Shown here in pieces: positions 37,101-48,947 of a stretch of 64,000 nt of DNA. Below the pieces are notes generated by a model. It saw only the letters and a program-made list of their open reading frames with translations. It was not told the origin of the DNA and did not search any database. Source of the stretch: Schoenoplectus triqueter. Taxonomy: Eukaryota > Streptophyta > Magnoliopsida > Poales > Cyperaceae. The DNA is taken from NCBI GenBank assembly GCA_964058805.1, contig CAXKVV010000058.1, forward strand, positions 62,001 to 126,000, given 5' to 3'. A program made the translations under genes and the position numbers. The number at the start of each line of letters is the position of its first letter. Positions within the stretch are counted from its first letter, which is position 1.

Positions 37101-39017
37101 TCAGTACTGTATCTTGTACCGTGAGTCCATGAGTTGTGGCTTAATGGTAAGAATCACATTGGTTGTGTATGATTTGGAATTTTCATCTAAGATGAAGTCA
37201 TATTTTTTCTATTTAGAATGGACCAACTAAACTAAATAGAGCATATTTTATTGACAAATAAGTTGAGAAATTATGAAACAAATGTGAATAATTTTGAGCA
37301 GTTTACCTATTGGGTTCCTTGGTTACTGAGAGCTAGGATTTTGTATTTTCCAGTAATGGTGGTAACAGTTCATGGGAAAAGATGGAAGTTGAATGGACAT
37401 TAAGTAATTGGAGAACCCCATATAATTTCAAAACTTACACAGATTTTAGCTTTCATTTAAACTTCTATCAAGCTAATAGTTGTATTACATTCAAATTTTA
37501 TGAACATATTTGAACCATGAACGTTTCATTTCTTTGACTAGGTTAACATACAAGTGTTACAAATAAGGGTTCCAAAAGAGAACAATCCGTAATTTGGATG
37601 TTCTTGTTCGTTTATTGCTTTGCTGACAGAATTCTATATGCAAGTTAATTATTGTTCAGTGTTCTCTTTTTTTTTTCTTTCAGGATCTAGTCAGATTATT
37701 GCACAGTACTATCAATTCATACGCTTAGGCTTTGAGGTAGGTCTTTCTTATGTTGGTCTCTGGTTTGTTTAACTTATTGAAAGTTTCAACTCTATGAAGT
37801 TAAGTTTTGGTATTACAACATCCATATATCTCTTTCCCTTTATGCAATATCAATACTAGAAACGAGCTTTTATGTAAGGGTTGGGATCTGTTGTCAACAT
37901 ATGTGCCAACTGGAAACATAAAACTTGGCTAATTATTAATGTGATGGTTGAGAACTGAGAAAAAGGTGTGAACTATTCAACTTATTTGTTCCCAGAATGT
38001 CTTATACTTTGAATGACTGCATAAAATTCTCAATCCAACTTGACCTATTCCCATAAGATTTGACATGTAACTACTGTTTATTACATTATGCCATCTTTAT
38101 CTTATAAAAAGAGCTTGAAAGCAACTTGGTTGGCTCTGAAAGGCATTAAATGTTTAATTTGCTTCTTATCATTCTGATATGCAAAATCATATTTTGTTAT
38201 ATCTTGATTATCCCATATATCAAATTTATCTTGGTTCATATGGCAGGGTTACAAGGGTATAATGGAGAATTGCATGGAGAATGCCAGGGTTTTACGTGAA
38301 GGAATAGAACAAACAGGGCACTTCAACATAGTATCAAAAGAGATTGGTGTGCCATTGGTTGCCTTTTCCCTGAAGGATACTAAGCATTACACGGTATTTG
38401 ACATATCTGAGAATTTAAGGCGGTTCAGCTGGATTGTGCCTGCCTACGCCATGCCCCCTGATGCACAGCATATTGCAGTCCTTCGTGTGGTTGTCAGGTA
38501 ATGCAAGTCAAGAAGAAATTTGTCATTCCTTGAATTGCTAACTGTCCCAGAATCATGAAATATTTTGAGTAATAAAAATCGTTCAGGCACACATATAATC
38601 AAGGCCACTGCAGGGTTTAAAGACTGGTGCTTGTGATCATCCCAAAATAAACAGAGAATGTATTACTTGAATATTAGAAAAAAAATCCATTACCATCTTC
38701 TTGTAAAGAGTGTATTACTTTTCTTTGTTATTAAGAGAAAATCAGATAACTAATATCAAAATACTCCTCTTTTCAGGGAGGACTTCAGCCGCAGTTTGGC
38801 TGAACGGCTTATTTCAGACATTCAAAAGGTGATAGGAGAACTAGACGAGCGTGTTAAACATATGACTAAGGTTATCACTGCCCAAGTTGACATTAATGCA
38901 AAGAGCCGCAAAAATGGAGATGTGGCGGTGCACAAAAGTGAGCAGGAGATTGCAAAGGAGATGATAACATACTGGAAGAAAGCAGCAAGCTGTAATAAAG
39001 CCAGTGGTGTCTGTTAG
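28172..39017 (+). CDS. GAD: Glutamate decarboxylase, 8 exons
   Basis: Exons 28172-28257, 28337-28541, 35389-35589, 35928-36142, 36714-36967, 37684-37736, 38247-38497 and 38777-39017; 501 residues, the normal plant GAD size. All junctions are GT-AG and in frame. It is a cytosolic PLP enzyme converting L-glutamate to GABA and CO2. Landmarks: [13 protein letters not shown] (phosphate-binding loop), [13 protein letters not shown] (Asp facing the pyridine nitrogen) and [10 protein letters not shown] with the PLP lysine at about residue 277. The C-terminus ends [19 protein letters not shown]: the Trp (about 488) and two following Lys of the calmodulin-binding segment remain, but the usual dense Lys/Glu run after them is mostly gone. 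Intron 2 is 6,847 bp because it holds an antisense Copia; other introns are under 0.8 kb. No disabling lesion seen. Confidence 0.94.
29361..29502 (-). repeat. 3' LTR of the GAD-intron Copia
   Basis: 142 bp. In element sense it starts TGTTGATATTTG and ends TATTTTTCA. It contains a CTATATATATCC TATA-like stretch. Very short for a plant LTR. Confidence 0.88.
29617..33031 (-). pseudogene. pol of the GAD-intron Copia, few lesions
   Basis: Minus strand. Protease [13 protein letters not shown] near 32890; pre-integrase HRHMGHPSF near 32450; integrase with LHSDVW-type first Asp region near 32270, LRSDNGTEY near 32105 and [17 protein letters not shown] near 31985, supplying the catalytic Asp, Asp, Glu. 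Reverse transcriptase from about 30984 ([22 protein letters not shown]), then [19 protein letters not shown] near 30700 and YVDDMIIT near 30545. RNase H has [24 protein letters not shown] near 29965 and LWCDSKSA near 29835. Lesions: a stop near 32570, a stop near 32220-32235, a frame change near 30760, one near 30060, and an 82-bp tandem duplication in the RNase H end. Probably dead, but recent. Confidence 0.88.
29658..29821. repeat. 82-bp tandem duplication in RNase H of the GAD-intron Copia
   Basis: TCTCTTTGATGAA starts at 29658 and again at 29740, and the 82-bp units differ at a handful of positions. It duplicates the [12 protein letters not shown] segment at the end of RNase H and shifts what follows. 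Confidence 0.85.
33083..34003 (-). pseudogene. gag of the GAD-intron Copia, one stop
   Basis: Starts [14 protein letters not shown] at 34003 and runs through a UBN2-like capsid ([24 protein letters not shown]) to an in-frame stop at about 33626. It continues as an open frame to 33083 with [20 protein letters not shown], a CCHC knuckle ([14 protein letters not shown] at about 33245-33205) and a Gly/Arg-rich tail. One nonsense change separates two otherwise clean halves, so the lesion is young. Confidence 0.88.
34521..34532 (-). other. Primer binding site of the GAD-intron Copia
   Basis: TGGTATTAGAGC on the minus strand, one base off the initiator tRNA-Met complement. Confidence 0.8.
34535..34677 (-). 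repeat. 5' LTR of the GAD-intron Copia
   Basis: 143 bp. In element sense it starts TGTTGGTATTTG and ends TATTCTCCA. Pairs with 29361-29502. Confidence 0.88.
35313..35326. repeat. Homopolymer of 14 C in GAD intron 2
   Basis: A run of about 14 cytosines some 60 bp before the exon 3 acceptor. Such runs are prone to length error in assemblies. Confidence 0.85.
35744..35883 (+). repeat. 71-bp tandem duplication in GAD intron 3
   Basis: GCTGATGCGCACAAAAAATA starts at 35744 and recurs at 35815, with three or so differences. It sits just before the exon 4 acceptor at 35928. Confidence 0.85.
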
Positions 39018-39282
39018 CTCGATTACCAAGAATCATGTAACCATCCTTTAAGTTTCAAACAGCTAAGTGTGGTTTGTTTAGTGTAATGGATCTTTTACTC
39101 TAGTTAATCAATGCATTCGGATGGTGAAGTTTAGGTAACTGGGTTTTGCATTGGCGCAGTGGTGACAAGAGCCTAGAGTAATTTCATCTACGTTATGTTT
39201 TTGTAGATATGTATCGCATCGGGAAAACTTGTGTTTCGATGCTGTGTCGTGTGTATCTTGTCAGATTGTTTTTGTACCTGGA

Positions 39283-39288
39283 AATAAA
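39283..39288 (+). promoter_or_regulatory. GAD polyadenylation signal
   Basis: AATAAA, 266 bp after the stop codon, in a U-rich context typical of plant 3' UTRs. Confidence 0.5.
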
Positions 39289-39319
39289 GGGAAGGGATCC
39301 TTTGATGATGGCTTATCTT

Positions 39320-41351
39320 TGGTAATTTTAACAATGGGTATTCAAACAAGTACAATTTTTTTTAAAAAAAAATTAAAAAGAAATAGAAAAAAATATAGAT
39401 ATATTTTTTTACTTATAGGTTAATTGTAATTTAAATTTTATACAATTTTATTAGTTTAATAGTTTATTAAAGATCATCAAAATATTATATAATTTATAAT
39501 AATTTTAATTTAATGATTTTTAATGAATTATTAAATAATAATAAAGTTATATAAAAATTTGAATTATCATTATAGTAGAAATCTATTTTTTTTATTTATA
39601 TTTTTATATTTATTTAAAAATTTATTGTCAACAATGTCAAATGATCCCTTCCGGAAATAAATGGTTCGCTATAAATACATCCTGTTGCACAAGAATAGAT
39701 GCTGTATGGATCATGCTAATGGCATCCATCTGTTGTCATAGGAATAGATGCTGTATGGATCATGCTAATGGCATCCATCTGTTGTCATAGTTTTCCTTCC
39801 ATGAGAAATCTTTTGTCCGATGCGTCCATTATAAATTTAAAAGCACCACCCATCAAATATTCAAATGCTTATTATTCTCGAGGGGGTGGGTTCTCATTTA
39901 CTCGGTAGGTCTCATATCCATGTGATCCCATCCCATATAAATGGAATGCAATCCAACGAGGCCTGAGAGATTAGACACAACATGCTACGGTTCTCATTTA
40001 CTCGGTATTTCTTCAAAGGCCCAATGTTGTCATTTTTTTTTTGCTATTGTGAGTGGAACTCACAATCCAAAAAGTACGTGCTCTTTACTACTAAAATCTG
40101 AATCATTCAAACAAATTCGGCATACTGGCAGCTAATTGGAAACCCCAAGCTAGATCCACAACTAGAATTTCAATGACCCAAAAATAATTTACGTATAATA
40201 ACTTATTTTGTGGCTATGTTTTATACAAATTATTTTTCTTAATACATTGAGGTTCTGTAGAATTATAGGTATATTATTTTTTCCCCAAAATTGCTTCTCT
40301 GGTAATCGCTAGGAAAACCGAGGTAAATATTTTTGTACATATTTATCGTATCGCCAATGAGGTTAATTAATGAATCATAGTTATAGGTATGCGCACGCAA
40401 GTGTTTTATCTACGAATATGATCACTGGAAGAGACCATCATGCTTTTTCGGGCCGATCCTCTTTTTTTTTGGGGCACAGTCGATCATGAACTGGCTATAG
40501 TTGGATGCAATTCTCTAATGGCGATGAATACATGGAGCAGTGGTTGAACGGGGTGAGCGATGAATACAGTAGGTTTACTGGTAATTGGACGATCGATTAT
40601 CTAATGAGGGTGTTTTGGTCGCCCAAACATTTTGTTTAAATTTGTCGCCATAAATTGTTTGCAGTGCGATTTTGATCCTTAATTACTAGTTTTAAGACAT
40701 TTGCTTTGTAGTTTTTAAAATTGTCATGACCAAACATTTGCTTTCATTTGCCTTCCGTTGTAGTTCCTTAACTGTTTCTCTTTTCGTGTATTTAAAAATC
40801 TGTGGGATCTGTGGTGTTTGGTCAAGAAATTTTGATTACAAATCTTCTTCCTGGGCATCGAAGAATGTCAGCACTAAAGCATATATTGAGTATATTACAC
40901 TGCAGATCAGGGGCACGCCATATGTAATAAACTGCACTTATTTAGAACATCTGTATTTTATTATTGTCAAATCTCATTTGATAGTTATCATTTGAATTTT
41001 AAGGATGAAGAGTCTAAACAAAATTAGATAATTGTCTAAATTTGACAAGCCATATCAACGAATAAGCAGAAAATTAATTACGATAATGTCATTTTGACAA
41101 TTTCATTCTATTCAGAGATGTCATTCTTAAAAAAATATTATTAACTTAATGACGTGACTTGAAATTTAACTTTTAATAATCGTCACCAATGTGGATGCTC
41201 TTACGGCAGTGGTCCTATTATACATTTTTAGTGATCCTGTATTCAATATTAGTTTTTTAGTGTTTGTCGTTTTCCCTCTATCAGTAATTGCCTGTATTAC
41301 ACTCATTATAGGTTTTACCTTATTGGTAGTTACTGCAATATAAATTAAGTA
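39320..41351. other. Intergenic downstream of GAD
   Basis: AT-rich. 39693-39790 holds two near-identical 49-bp tandem copies (AATAGATGCTGTATGGATCA starts each). No gene or element recognised in the rest; an 89-codon frame at 40726-40995 has no recognisable domain. Confidence 0.55.
39693..39790 (+). repeat. 49-bp tandem duplication
   Basis: Units begin GAATAGATGCTG at 39693 and 39742 and read as identical through CTGTTGTCATAG. Confidence 0.88.
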
Positions 41352-41359
41352 CCTCTGAA

Positions 41360-41786
41360 TAGGGGCGGACCAAGGTAAGGTCGGGGGGCAGCGGTCCCTC
41401 TGGATTTTGAAAAATAGTGTTTTTAGGTAGTGTTTTTCGTAATCTGTCTCTCAGAAAAAAAATTTACCTCTGGATTGTCTGATTATTTTTATTGAGAAAA
41501 AATATTTAATATCGTGCATAATGAAATAATTATGCAAAGATGCCAAAATATAAAGTTTTGTAGAAGAAAATTTTATTCATCAACTTGATTATCTATTATT
41601 TTGAGATTTATTTTGTTGTTATTTTTAATATATAAAATTTTATTATTTAAATATTTTTTATTAGGTAACAATATATATTAAATTATTATTATTTTATTTA
41701 GTATCCGATTAGTTAATAGATTTGAACCCGATAAGCTATTATAATCTGATAATTGCCCCCTGACCAAAATCCTGCATCCGCCCCTG
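41360..41786 (+). mobile_element. hAT-type MITE, family I copy 1
   Basis: 427 bp with 8-bp duplication CCTCTGAA (41352-41359 and 41787-41794). Ends are TAGGGGCGGAC and, inverted, CAGGGGCGGAT. Interior is AT-rich and non-coding. A second, inverted and more diverged copy of the same family lies at 58046-58449. Confidence 0.9.
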
Positions 41787-42048
41787 CCTCTGAATTGATG
41801 ATTATCACATAATTTCACTGCTTTTTATTACATCTTGTATTTAGTTACTTTTATCCTTGTATGTTTGAATGGGTAAATCCATTGTTTTCCTCTCTACAAA
41901 TTTCTGAAGCAGTCAATGATGCAAAATTGATGATTTACACAAATTTGCAACATCAAATTAGGCAATTTTCGAATGATAAGTAAATTTTTGTTCGGTTTTA
42001 TACAAATAACAAGTGCAATGATGATTAGACACATTACTTAGCTCTAAT

Positions 42049-42206
42049 CAGGGGCGGAGCCAGAAATGATTGATAGGGGTGCCCGATTCAAATAAATAAA
42101 ATATTCAGGTCAAAAAAATTTTTATTTTTTATCATACGATCTTTATTTTTCAATGAACCGAGGGGTGCCCGAGCGCCGGCTGGCGCCTACCTTGAATCCG
42201 CCCCTG
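42049..42206. mobile_element. hAT-type MITE, short
   Basis: 158 bp with exact 8-bp duplication GCTCTAAT (42041-42048 and 42207-42214) and CAGGGGCGGA at both ends in inverted orientation. Inside are GGGGTGCCCGA repeats near both ends (42078 and 42162). It shares only the terminal 10 bp with the MITE at 41360, so it is probably a different subfamily of the same transposase specificity. Confidence 0.9.
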
Positions 42207-42214
42207 GCTCTAAT

Positions 42215-44262
42215 GATAGCAAACTAATATATATAGCTCTAATGATGTCTAACAATAGTAGACTTTTTAAAGGTACAAATAAACATAGTATATAAGAGCA
42301 AATACTTAATGGATACGAAAAGTTATATAAGAGCAACATCCTTAATTAAACAAAAAACAAGGCTCAGTATCTAAAAAAGGCCCATTTTGTATTCTCTTGA
42401 ATGGGTCTAAATAGCGAATACTAGAACATAAAATTAGGAAAGTCCGACTTCAATAACCTTGACAAGCAATGGCCTTGTTTTTTGGATTTTGATTAATTAA
42501 TATTACAAAATATATTTTCACACGCACCCAATTAGAACCCGACAAACTTGTAATCGTGTTACTGGGCCTTGTTCGTTTATCTCTGCCCCATCAATAAATG
42601 ACACTATGAGTCTATGAAAAAAAATGATACAATTAATGATTTTGTAAAGCTTGCACAGGAGGTGAACCGTGACAGAGGACACGACAATTTTGCGATCCAT
42701 TTTCTGTTATGAATAGAAAAAATATAAATGAAATAAAACAATCGTTCACATTTTAGATTAGCAAGTTTCACTTTGGCTGGTTCTTCAAAGGAAATGTGAA
42801 TTTATATCGCAAGTGTGAACTGAACTCGTCCCCACCACTGTATATAACATAGCTAAAGATTTGTTAGTTAGTTAAAACCAACGGAGAGCAATTAAGAGGA
42901 TAAATATTGGGAGGGGAAAATTTTGCTCATTTTTAATACATAAAAAAAAGTTAAGTTTTCAAACTTTTTAAGCATGTCACGTCATCATTTTTCTTCACCA
43001 TTAATTTTATTTAAATCTCTCCATCTTCTTACATTCAAAGACTCATATAAAATAGTTTCTCTTTTTTCATTTAAAATAATATATGTATTAACTCTTAAAA
43101 TGATTTCAACTTTTTATATGATCCTTTACAACTTAATATGTATTTAATTATATTATTTATTATTATAATAATCATCATTATTATTTAACATTTAAAAATA
43201 TAATAGCAAAATTTTTTTTAATATAAAATTTTACATTGCTAATTATTTATTTGAGAACTAAATTGCCAGGATGAAATCTAAGCCACAACCCTAGGGATAA
43301 AAAAATGAAGAAATATGCCATGGCCGGTAACGACATCTTGAGCCAGGATTTAATACAAAAGCAAATAAAATGGAAAATTATATTTCACCAAATTAAGACT
43401 TTGGATATTGTATTTATCCATAATAATGATGGTAATTATTTTATCTATTGGCAATATACTAAAAAAATAATTTTTCATTTAAGAGCTACATATAGTATAA
43501 GCTCTGAAAATTAGGAAATTGAAGATTCAAGTGGAAAACATATATTTTTATTAAGAATTTCTTTGAATTCGGAATAGAGAGAAAATATTTGAAAAGTAAA
43601 AAAGTTAAAGAATGTAAAGATTTTCTCACATATAATATTATTATAAACATTTATTTCCTAAAAACTTGCTACATGCTCCTTTTCTGTAGTTATTAATACA
43701 TGTTTTATATTAATTAATTATGAAAAAATAATCTAACATTGTTTCGAGTATTTTAAAGTGTATTGTTCTGATAATTTTATCAAACCCATATCCTATTGAA
43801 TTCCATTCCTTTGACGTGTTGTACGGTGCAGCACGACAGGAGCCTATCCATTACATTATTTATTCTTCTCTGGATTCGGGTTGAATATTAAAGTATTAAT
43901 TTTATAATCATAATCATATTTTAACCGGATATATTATTTAAACTATATTTGGTTCCGAGTCGGTACCGAAAAATCAAGAAAATGAGGTCAGGCCAATAGA
44001 AAGAACTCTACATTGCATTCCTACCCATATTTTCCCCTCACATTGCATTCTGAAAAAAGAACAGAAATTGCCTCTTTATTCTTATTCTTATTTCCATTTT
44101 TTTTCCAACTTTTTTTGTTATTATATTTATAGATGAAATTTATGCAATAGACTAAGGAAGTGGAACAATTGCTTAGTTATCTTTATAAATACCACAATTT
44201 ATAAATAATGACACAACAAAATGAAAATTAAGTTGCTAAATATTAAATAACAGATTTCAAAT
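42215..44262. other. Intergenic, AT-rich
   Basis: No gene seen. A 69-codon frame at 43305-43514 shows no recognisable motif. Sequence is AT-rich with short low-complexity tracts. Confidence 0.55.
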
Positions 44263-44464
44263 TGTATTTGGATGGGTGAAGAATAATAACTTTTTGGGTT
44301 AGTTACTATTTTTATTGTTATTTTATGTTTGAATGAGAAAATAGTTATTCAAAAAGATTGGGTTAGTGATTATTTTACTATCCAATAAAAAGTTGATTTA
44401 GTTACTATTCTAAATCTTGAGTTAGTGACTATTCTCACTAACCCACCCTTTCATCCAAACACAT
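44263..44464. mobile_element. Small TIR element (MITE-like)
   Basis: About 200 bp with imperfect inverted ends TGTATTTGGATGGG and, from the right, TGTGTTTGGATGAAAG. Internally GGGTTAGTTACTATT-like units are repeated in both orientations. No clear target duplication. The TGTTTGGAT-type end also appears at the right edge of the window (63986). Confidence 0.6.
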
Positions 44465-44519
44465 AAAAAATTCAGCAGAAAATCTTATTCCAAGACCTAG
44501 GGAATTGACAAACATGTTT

Positions 44520-46530
44520 GATTCGTGAGCATGCATGTATAAATATATGTACAGATACATGTTCGTGTCTATACGTGTCAACATGTGATGTGTTCATGTA
44601 TTAGACGTGTTGTGTTATGTATGTGTTCGCCGTCTGAATAATTTTTACACGATTAAACACGCACGTTTAGCACGTCAAATACGAATACACATGTGTAGCA
44701 TTTGTAATACGTACAAAGATACGTTTAGCACTTCATGATTTTAAAAAAAAAAAAATTTAAAAATATGATTGTTCTGAATTTTTATTATATTTTAATAATT
44801 TTTTGAATTTGTATTTATGATATGTGACAAATACGATTAAATACTAACATGTCTTGCATGATATGTTAAACGTATCATATATTTTGAACGTATACATTCA
44901 GATATTTAAATTTTAATACATTAAATCGTAGACATATAAATATATAAATAAATAAATACATATTAACATTATTAACATGACATACTCCGTATTAAACACT
45001 TCACATACCGATACATAAAGCACAACACACATTTTTTTCAATTCATTATCCAACGGTCCAACATGATGTACCGAGCTTACGAGACTACGTTTTTGTTTAT
45101 CCTACCTTACATGACACGTGTGTTTTATTTTAGATTAACTTGCTGCAAAGAAGTGGAAAGAAATAAATCCTTAATCAACACAATGTCCATCATTTGATGT
45201 GACGTGAATCCTGTAATATTTTGCCTTTGTTTCTGCGTGCTATCTTAATAATTAATTAAATTAATGATAATAAGATAACAAGGCTTTGACTGGTAGCAAC
45301 CAATTGGGACAGATTTTTCTTTTGGTCGGTGTTGACGTGTTGTATGCACTCATGACTCATGAGTCATGACATGCACCTAATGATTGCTACATATTTCGTA
45401 TTTTGTATCAAATTAATTAGTTATCCTTATTTGACAGTAAGCTACTTGGTCCCCCACACAATGATTGGCCTAGAAGTTATTAATATAAATTATTTTTCTG
45501 ACTTATTTTTTATTCGGTTATTCCCGTAATTCTGCATAGAAGCCAGAGGGGAACACAAGGTTCGGGCATCATGAGCAATCATAATTGCAATTGTCGTATT
45601 TATGAGCTAATATTTAGTCCTTATAAAAACATTACGAGAAAAAAAATACTCAGCGTGCCCTTCATTTTGTTTGAGCAATTATTAGGCATGCGCTTCTCAA
45701 ATTCATAATTAAATCTCAGACAGGTTCACTTTTGAGTTCCTGAACTTTTATAAAAATATTAAATCACTCCTTAAATTTTCAATTGCAGCAAATCTTTGAA
45801 TATATTAAAAAACTAATGTGATTTTATTTTATTAAGTTTACAGGATTAGTCTTGATAGTTACCGGACTTCTATTCTATTTTTTTGTCATAGATAATTTAT
45901 CTGAAAGTTTAATGTTATATTGGTTGCAATAATTAGATCACATTAATTAGTTTTCCATTAATTCATTCATGTCAAACAAATACTTTAATATTAATTTAAA
46001 CTTTTATGTTGCAAAATTGTACCCATTTATCTTTATTAAATACATATTTATTATTGAGTTAATATCATATATACCCTTCGACTCTTCTTATATTTCATAT
46101 TTACCCCTAAACTCTTTCATATATCATATTTATCCATCAACTCTTTAAATCCTTTTGTATTTACTCATTAACATATCTAATATATCCTTGAACGCTTCTT
46201 TCATATTTCCTTTAAAAAGTGCTCTAAACAACTAGTTTCATTGAAACCAATCAAAACATATAGTAGGATTATATGAATTTTTAATTATTTCAAATTTAAA
46301 GGAAATTTTATAAAAGCAGTTTCCACAGAACAGTCAATGGATTGAAACTAAAAGACTTTAAACGTTTAATGTGAATCTTTCAAAGGAGTGTATTGTTTCT
46401 CCCTTTTTAAATAAGCATGCACCAGAGAAACTTGTGACCTTACTTCAACATATGCATGCATGCATGACTCCAAAATTTTGTTGCTTTGTTATTACATATG
46501 TAATTAAAATCCGATAAACCGACCAACATT
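44520..46530. other. Intergenic with degenerate repeats
   Basis: 44540-45040 is rich in CGTGT/ACACG words (ACGTGTCAACATGTG, ACACGATTAAACACGCACG) and looks like an eroded palindromic repeat. 46060-46210 holds three or four diverged units of about 36 bp with the CATATTTACCC core. The remainder shows nothing recognisable. Confidence 0.45.
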
Positions 46531-46532
46531 GC

Positions 46533-47728
46533 CACACAAAAAAGAATTCACAATGGTTTTAACTGCATTTAATAATGATTTTTTAACTGTTATTGAAGGG
46601 ATGTTAAAAATAGTATAAATAATTATTGTTAAATCTTGTCATTAAAATCATTCATGAAACACCTTTAGCAATGATTTTTACCTAAAAATCATTGTTAAAG
46701 ATCTTTTAGCAATAATTTTTATTTAAAAATCATTGTTAAATGACCTTTAACAACAGATTTTAACTAAAAACTGTTGTTAAAGGTCATTTAAAAAAAATAA
46801 CTTGAACTTTCTTTAATTAACAAACAGTTCACAATGAAAAGGCAGTCAGATTAATAATATAAGAATAAATATTATTATATATTATTTATTCAATAATTAA
46901 TATAAAAATAAATATATTTTTTCATTGAATAAAAATATATAATTACTCAACAATACATCATGTTCTTGTAATAATATAAAAATCTATAAAATTTCTAAGA
47001 AAAAAATAAAAAAATAAAATAAATCTTCAATCGTGTTTTTACGGGTTAAGACGAGTTTTTTTACCCTGAAAATCATTGTAAGCTTTTAGTAACCGCATAT
47101 AACAACTCAATGACCATTTGAAGTTGAGATAGTTAGATTTTGATTTTGATTTTTCTCATTTTTTTCCTCTTTTTTCTTTTTTTTTTCTTTTTCTTTGTCC
47201 CTCGTCTCTCTCTTTTTTTTTCTCTGTCCCTCGTCTCTCTTTCAAAAAGAAAAATAATATAATCTATCTTTTGCATTTTTTCCAGTTATTCACTAAGAAC
47301 ATGGAAAAGGTCTAATCCCCGGGATTCATATTTTTAAATTTTAATTTTTTCAATCATTAGATCCGGGTGAATGAATGGTTAAATTGAAAAATATAGCAAT
47401 CTGTGGGAGTAAAAACTGAAATTGTATTGGTTGATGCAATTCTGTCCAGAGAAAAAAAAATTCTATTTCACCCTTTAACAATAATTTATTTAACAATGAA
47501 CCATTGTTAAAGAGTCTTTTAGTAATGGTTCTTAGTGAATAACTGTTATTAAAGTTTCATCCCATCTTTTTTTTTGTTTTCAGCCTCCATTTTAATAATA
47601 TTTTTAATTAATAATTATTACTAAAGATGTCTCTAATATTTTAATAATGTCATTGATCTCTTTTAACAACTAATTTATCAATAACCATTGTTAAAGAGAT
47701 GTTGTCTAAACCCTTTTATGTTGTAGTG
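46533..47728. mobile_element. CACTA-like non-autonomous transposon
   Basis: The right end, read inward on the minus strand, is CACTACAACATAAAAGGG, a typical plant CACTA terminus. The left end CACACAAAAAAGAATTCACA looks like a decayed version. Both subterminal regions carry many copies of AACAATGGTT / AACAATGATTTT in both orientations, several forming near-perfect hairpins (for example around 46667-46700). No transposase frame. No matching 3-bp duplication is visible, so the left border is approximate. Confidence 0.65.
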
Positions 47729-48498
47729 CAATTTAAAGATCACTGATCCAATCCAAATATTTAAGTTTTCAGTTAAATATGAGCCTTTAATTTTTTTATT
47801 GTCAAAATAATTAAATACGTTTTTTTTATGAGAATGTAAAAAATCGAATCAAATGTGCACATACGGATCGTTTTATTTTTATTATTATGCTATAGCATGA
47901 ATAATCGGACGGCTTGTTATTTTTCAGTTTTTTGCCAAGAAATTAACTTTAGTGTCTTGTACAGTTAGTTCATATATGTTATTATTTAAAGTTCTTGATC
48001 ACGTTTTCCTGTCATCAATTGTTTTGACATAGACACATGAAAAATGCAAAATGTAATCACTAAGCAACAGCACACATTGTACTATTCTTTTGTTTTGACA
48101 CAGACTAAAGTCTGAGCGTATCATGACTTTCCAAATAAAAAGCATACAACTTTTTAACACACGGATTTTTAATGTCGTATTTGTTTTCCTCATGTCACTA
48201 TATCAAGATTTAATAATCTCCGTTTAATATTTTAATGTATTTTCCACCAAAGCGGAATATCAAAAGCAGACTAGTTGGCAATTCAACAGTCTATAAAGTT
48301 AAATAAAGAAGAGAGAAGAACACGCTCGATGCAAAGAACATACATCAGTGGGATTCATAATCATCAATTATAGAATTATGCCGAGTCATTAAAAGCACAA
48401 TATTCATACAATTGTTGACTTTCTATCCCTTGCATCAAATAACGAGTAGTTGTCGACCAAAGAAAATAAGCAAAAAGCTCGAGGAAGAAATCTCATAA
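47729..48498. other. Intergenic, nothing recognised
   Basis: AT-rich with no recognisable gene or element. A 64-codon frame at 47999-48193 on the minus strand has no known motif. Confidence 0.55.
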
Positions 48499-48947
48499 AG
48501 AAAACACTCAAAAATCATTTTAATATAATCGGTTTAAGATTTAAAAATATAATTTTAAGGTTGAATAAAGTATTTAAGAATTCTTAAGATTTGACAATGG
48601 TGGGTAAGATTTTTCAGAAGAAGGGAGCTCAAAATCGCACAGGTGAGAGAAAACACTTAAAAATCATTCTAATATAATCGGTTTAAGGTTAAAAAAATAA
48701 TTTTGATGTTCGAATAAAGTATTTGAGAATTCTCAAAATTTGACAATGGAAGGTAGGATTTTTCAGAAGAAGGGAGCTCAAAATCGCATAGGTGGGAGAA
48801 AACACTTAAAAAACCATTCTAATATAATCAGTTTAAGGCTAAAAAAATTAATTTTGATGTTCAAATAAAGTATTTAAGAATTCTCAAGATTTGACAATGG
48901 GGGGTAGGATTTTTGAGAAGAAGAGAGCTCAAAATTGCACAAGTGGG
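48499..48947 (+). repeat. Three-copy 149-bp tandem repeat
   Basis: Units start AGAAAACACT at 48499, 48648 and 48797 and end just before AGAAAATA at 48948. Copies are about 85-90% alike by eye. Each carries GATTTGACAATGG or a close variant and AGAAGAAGGGAGCTCAAAAT. Unlike a LTR or MITE, and without coding capacity. Confidence 0.88.

Noticed and set aside
48499..48947. CRISPR-like regularity of repeats
   Set aside because: The 149-bp units are adjacent with no unique spacers, and this is plant nuclear DNA.
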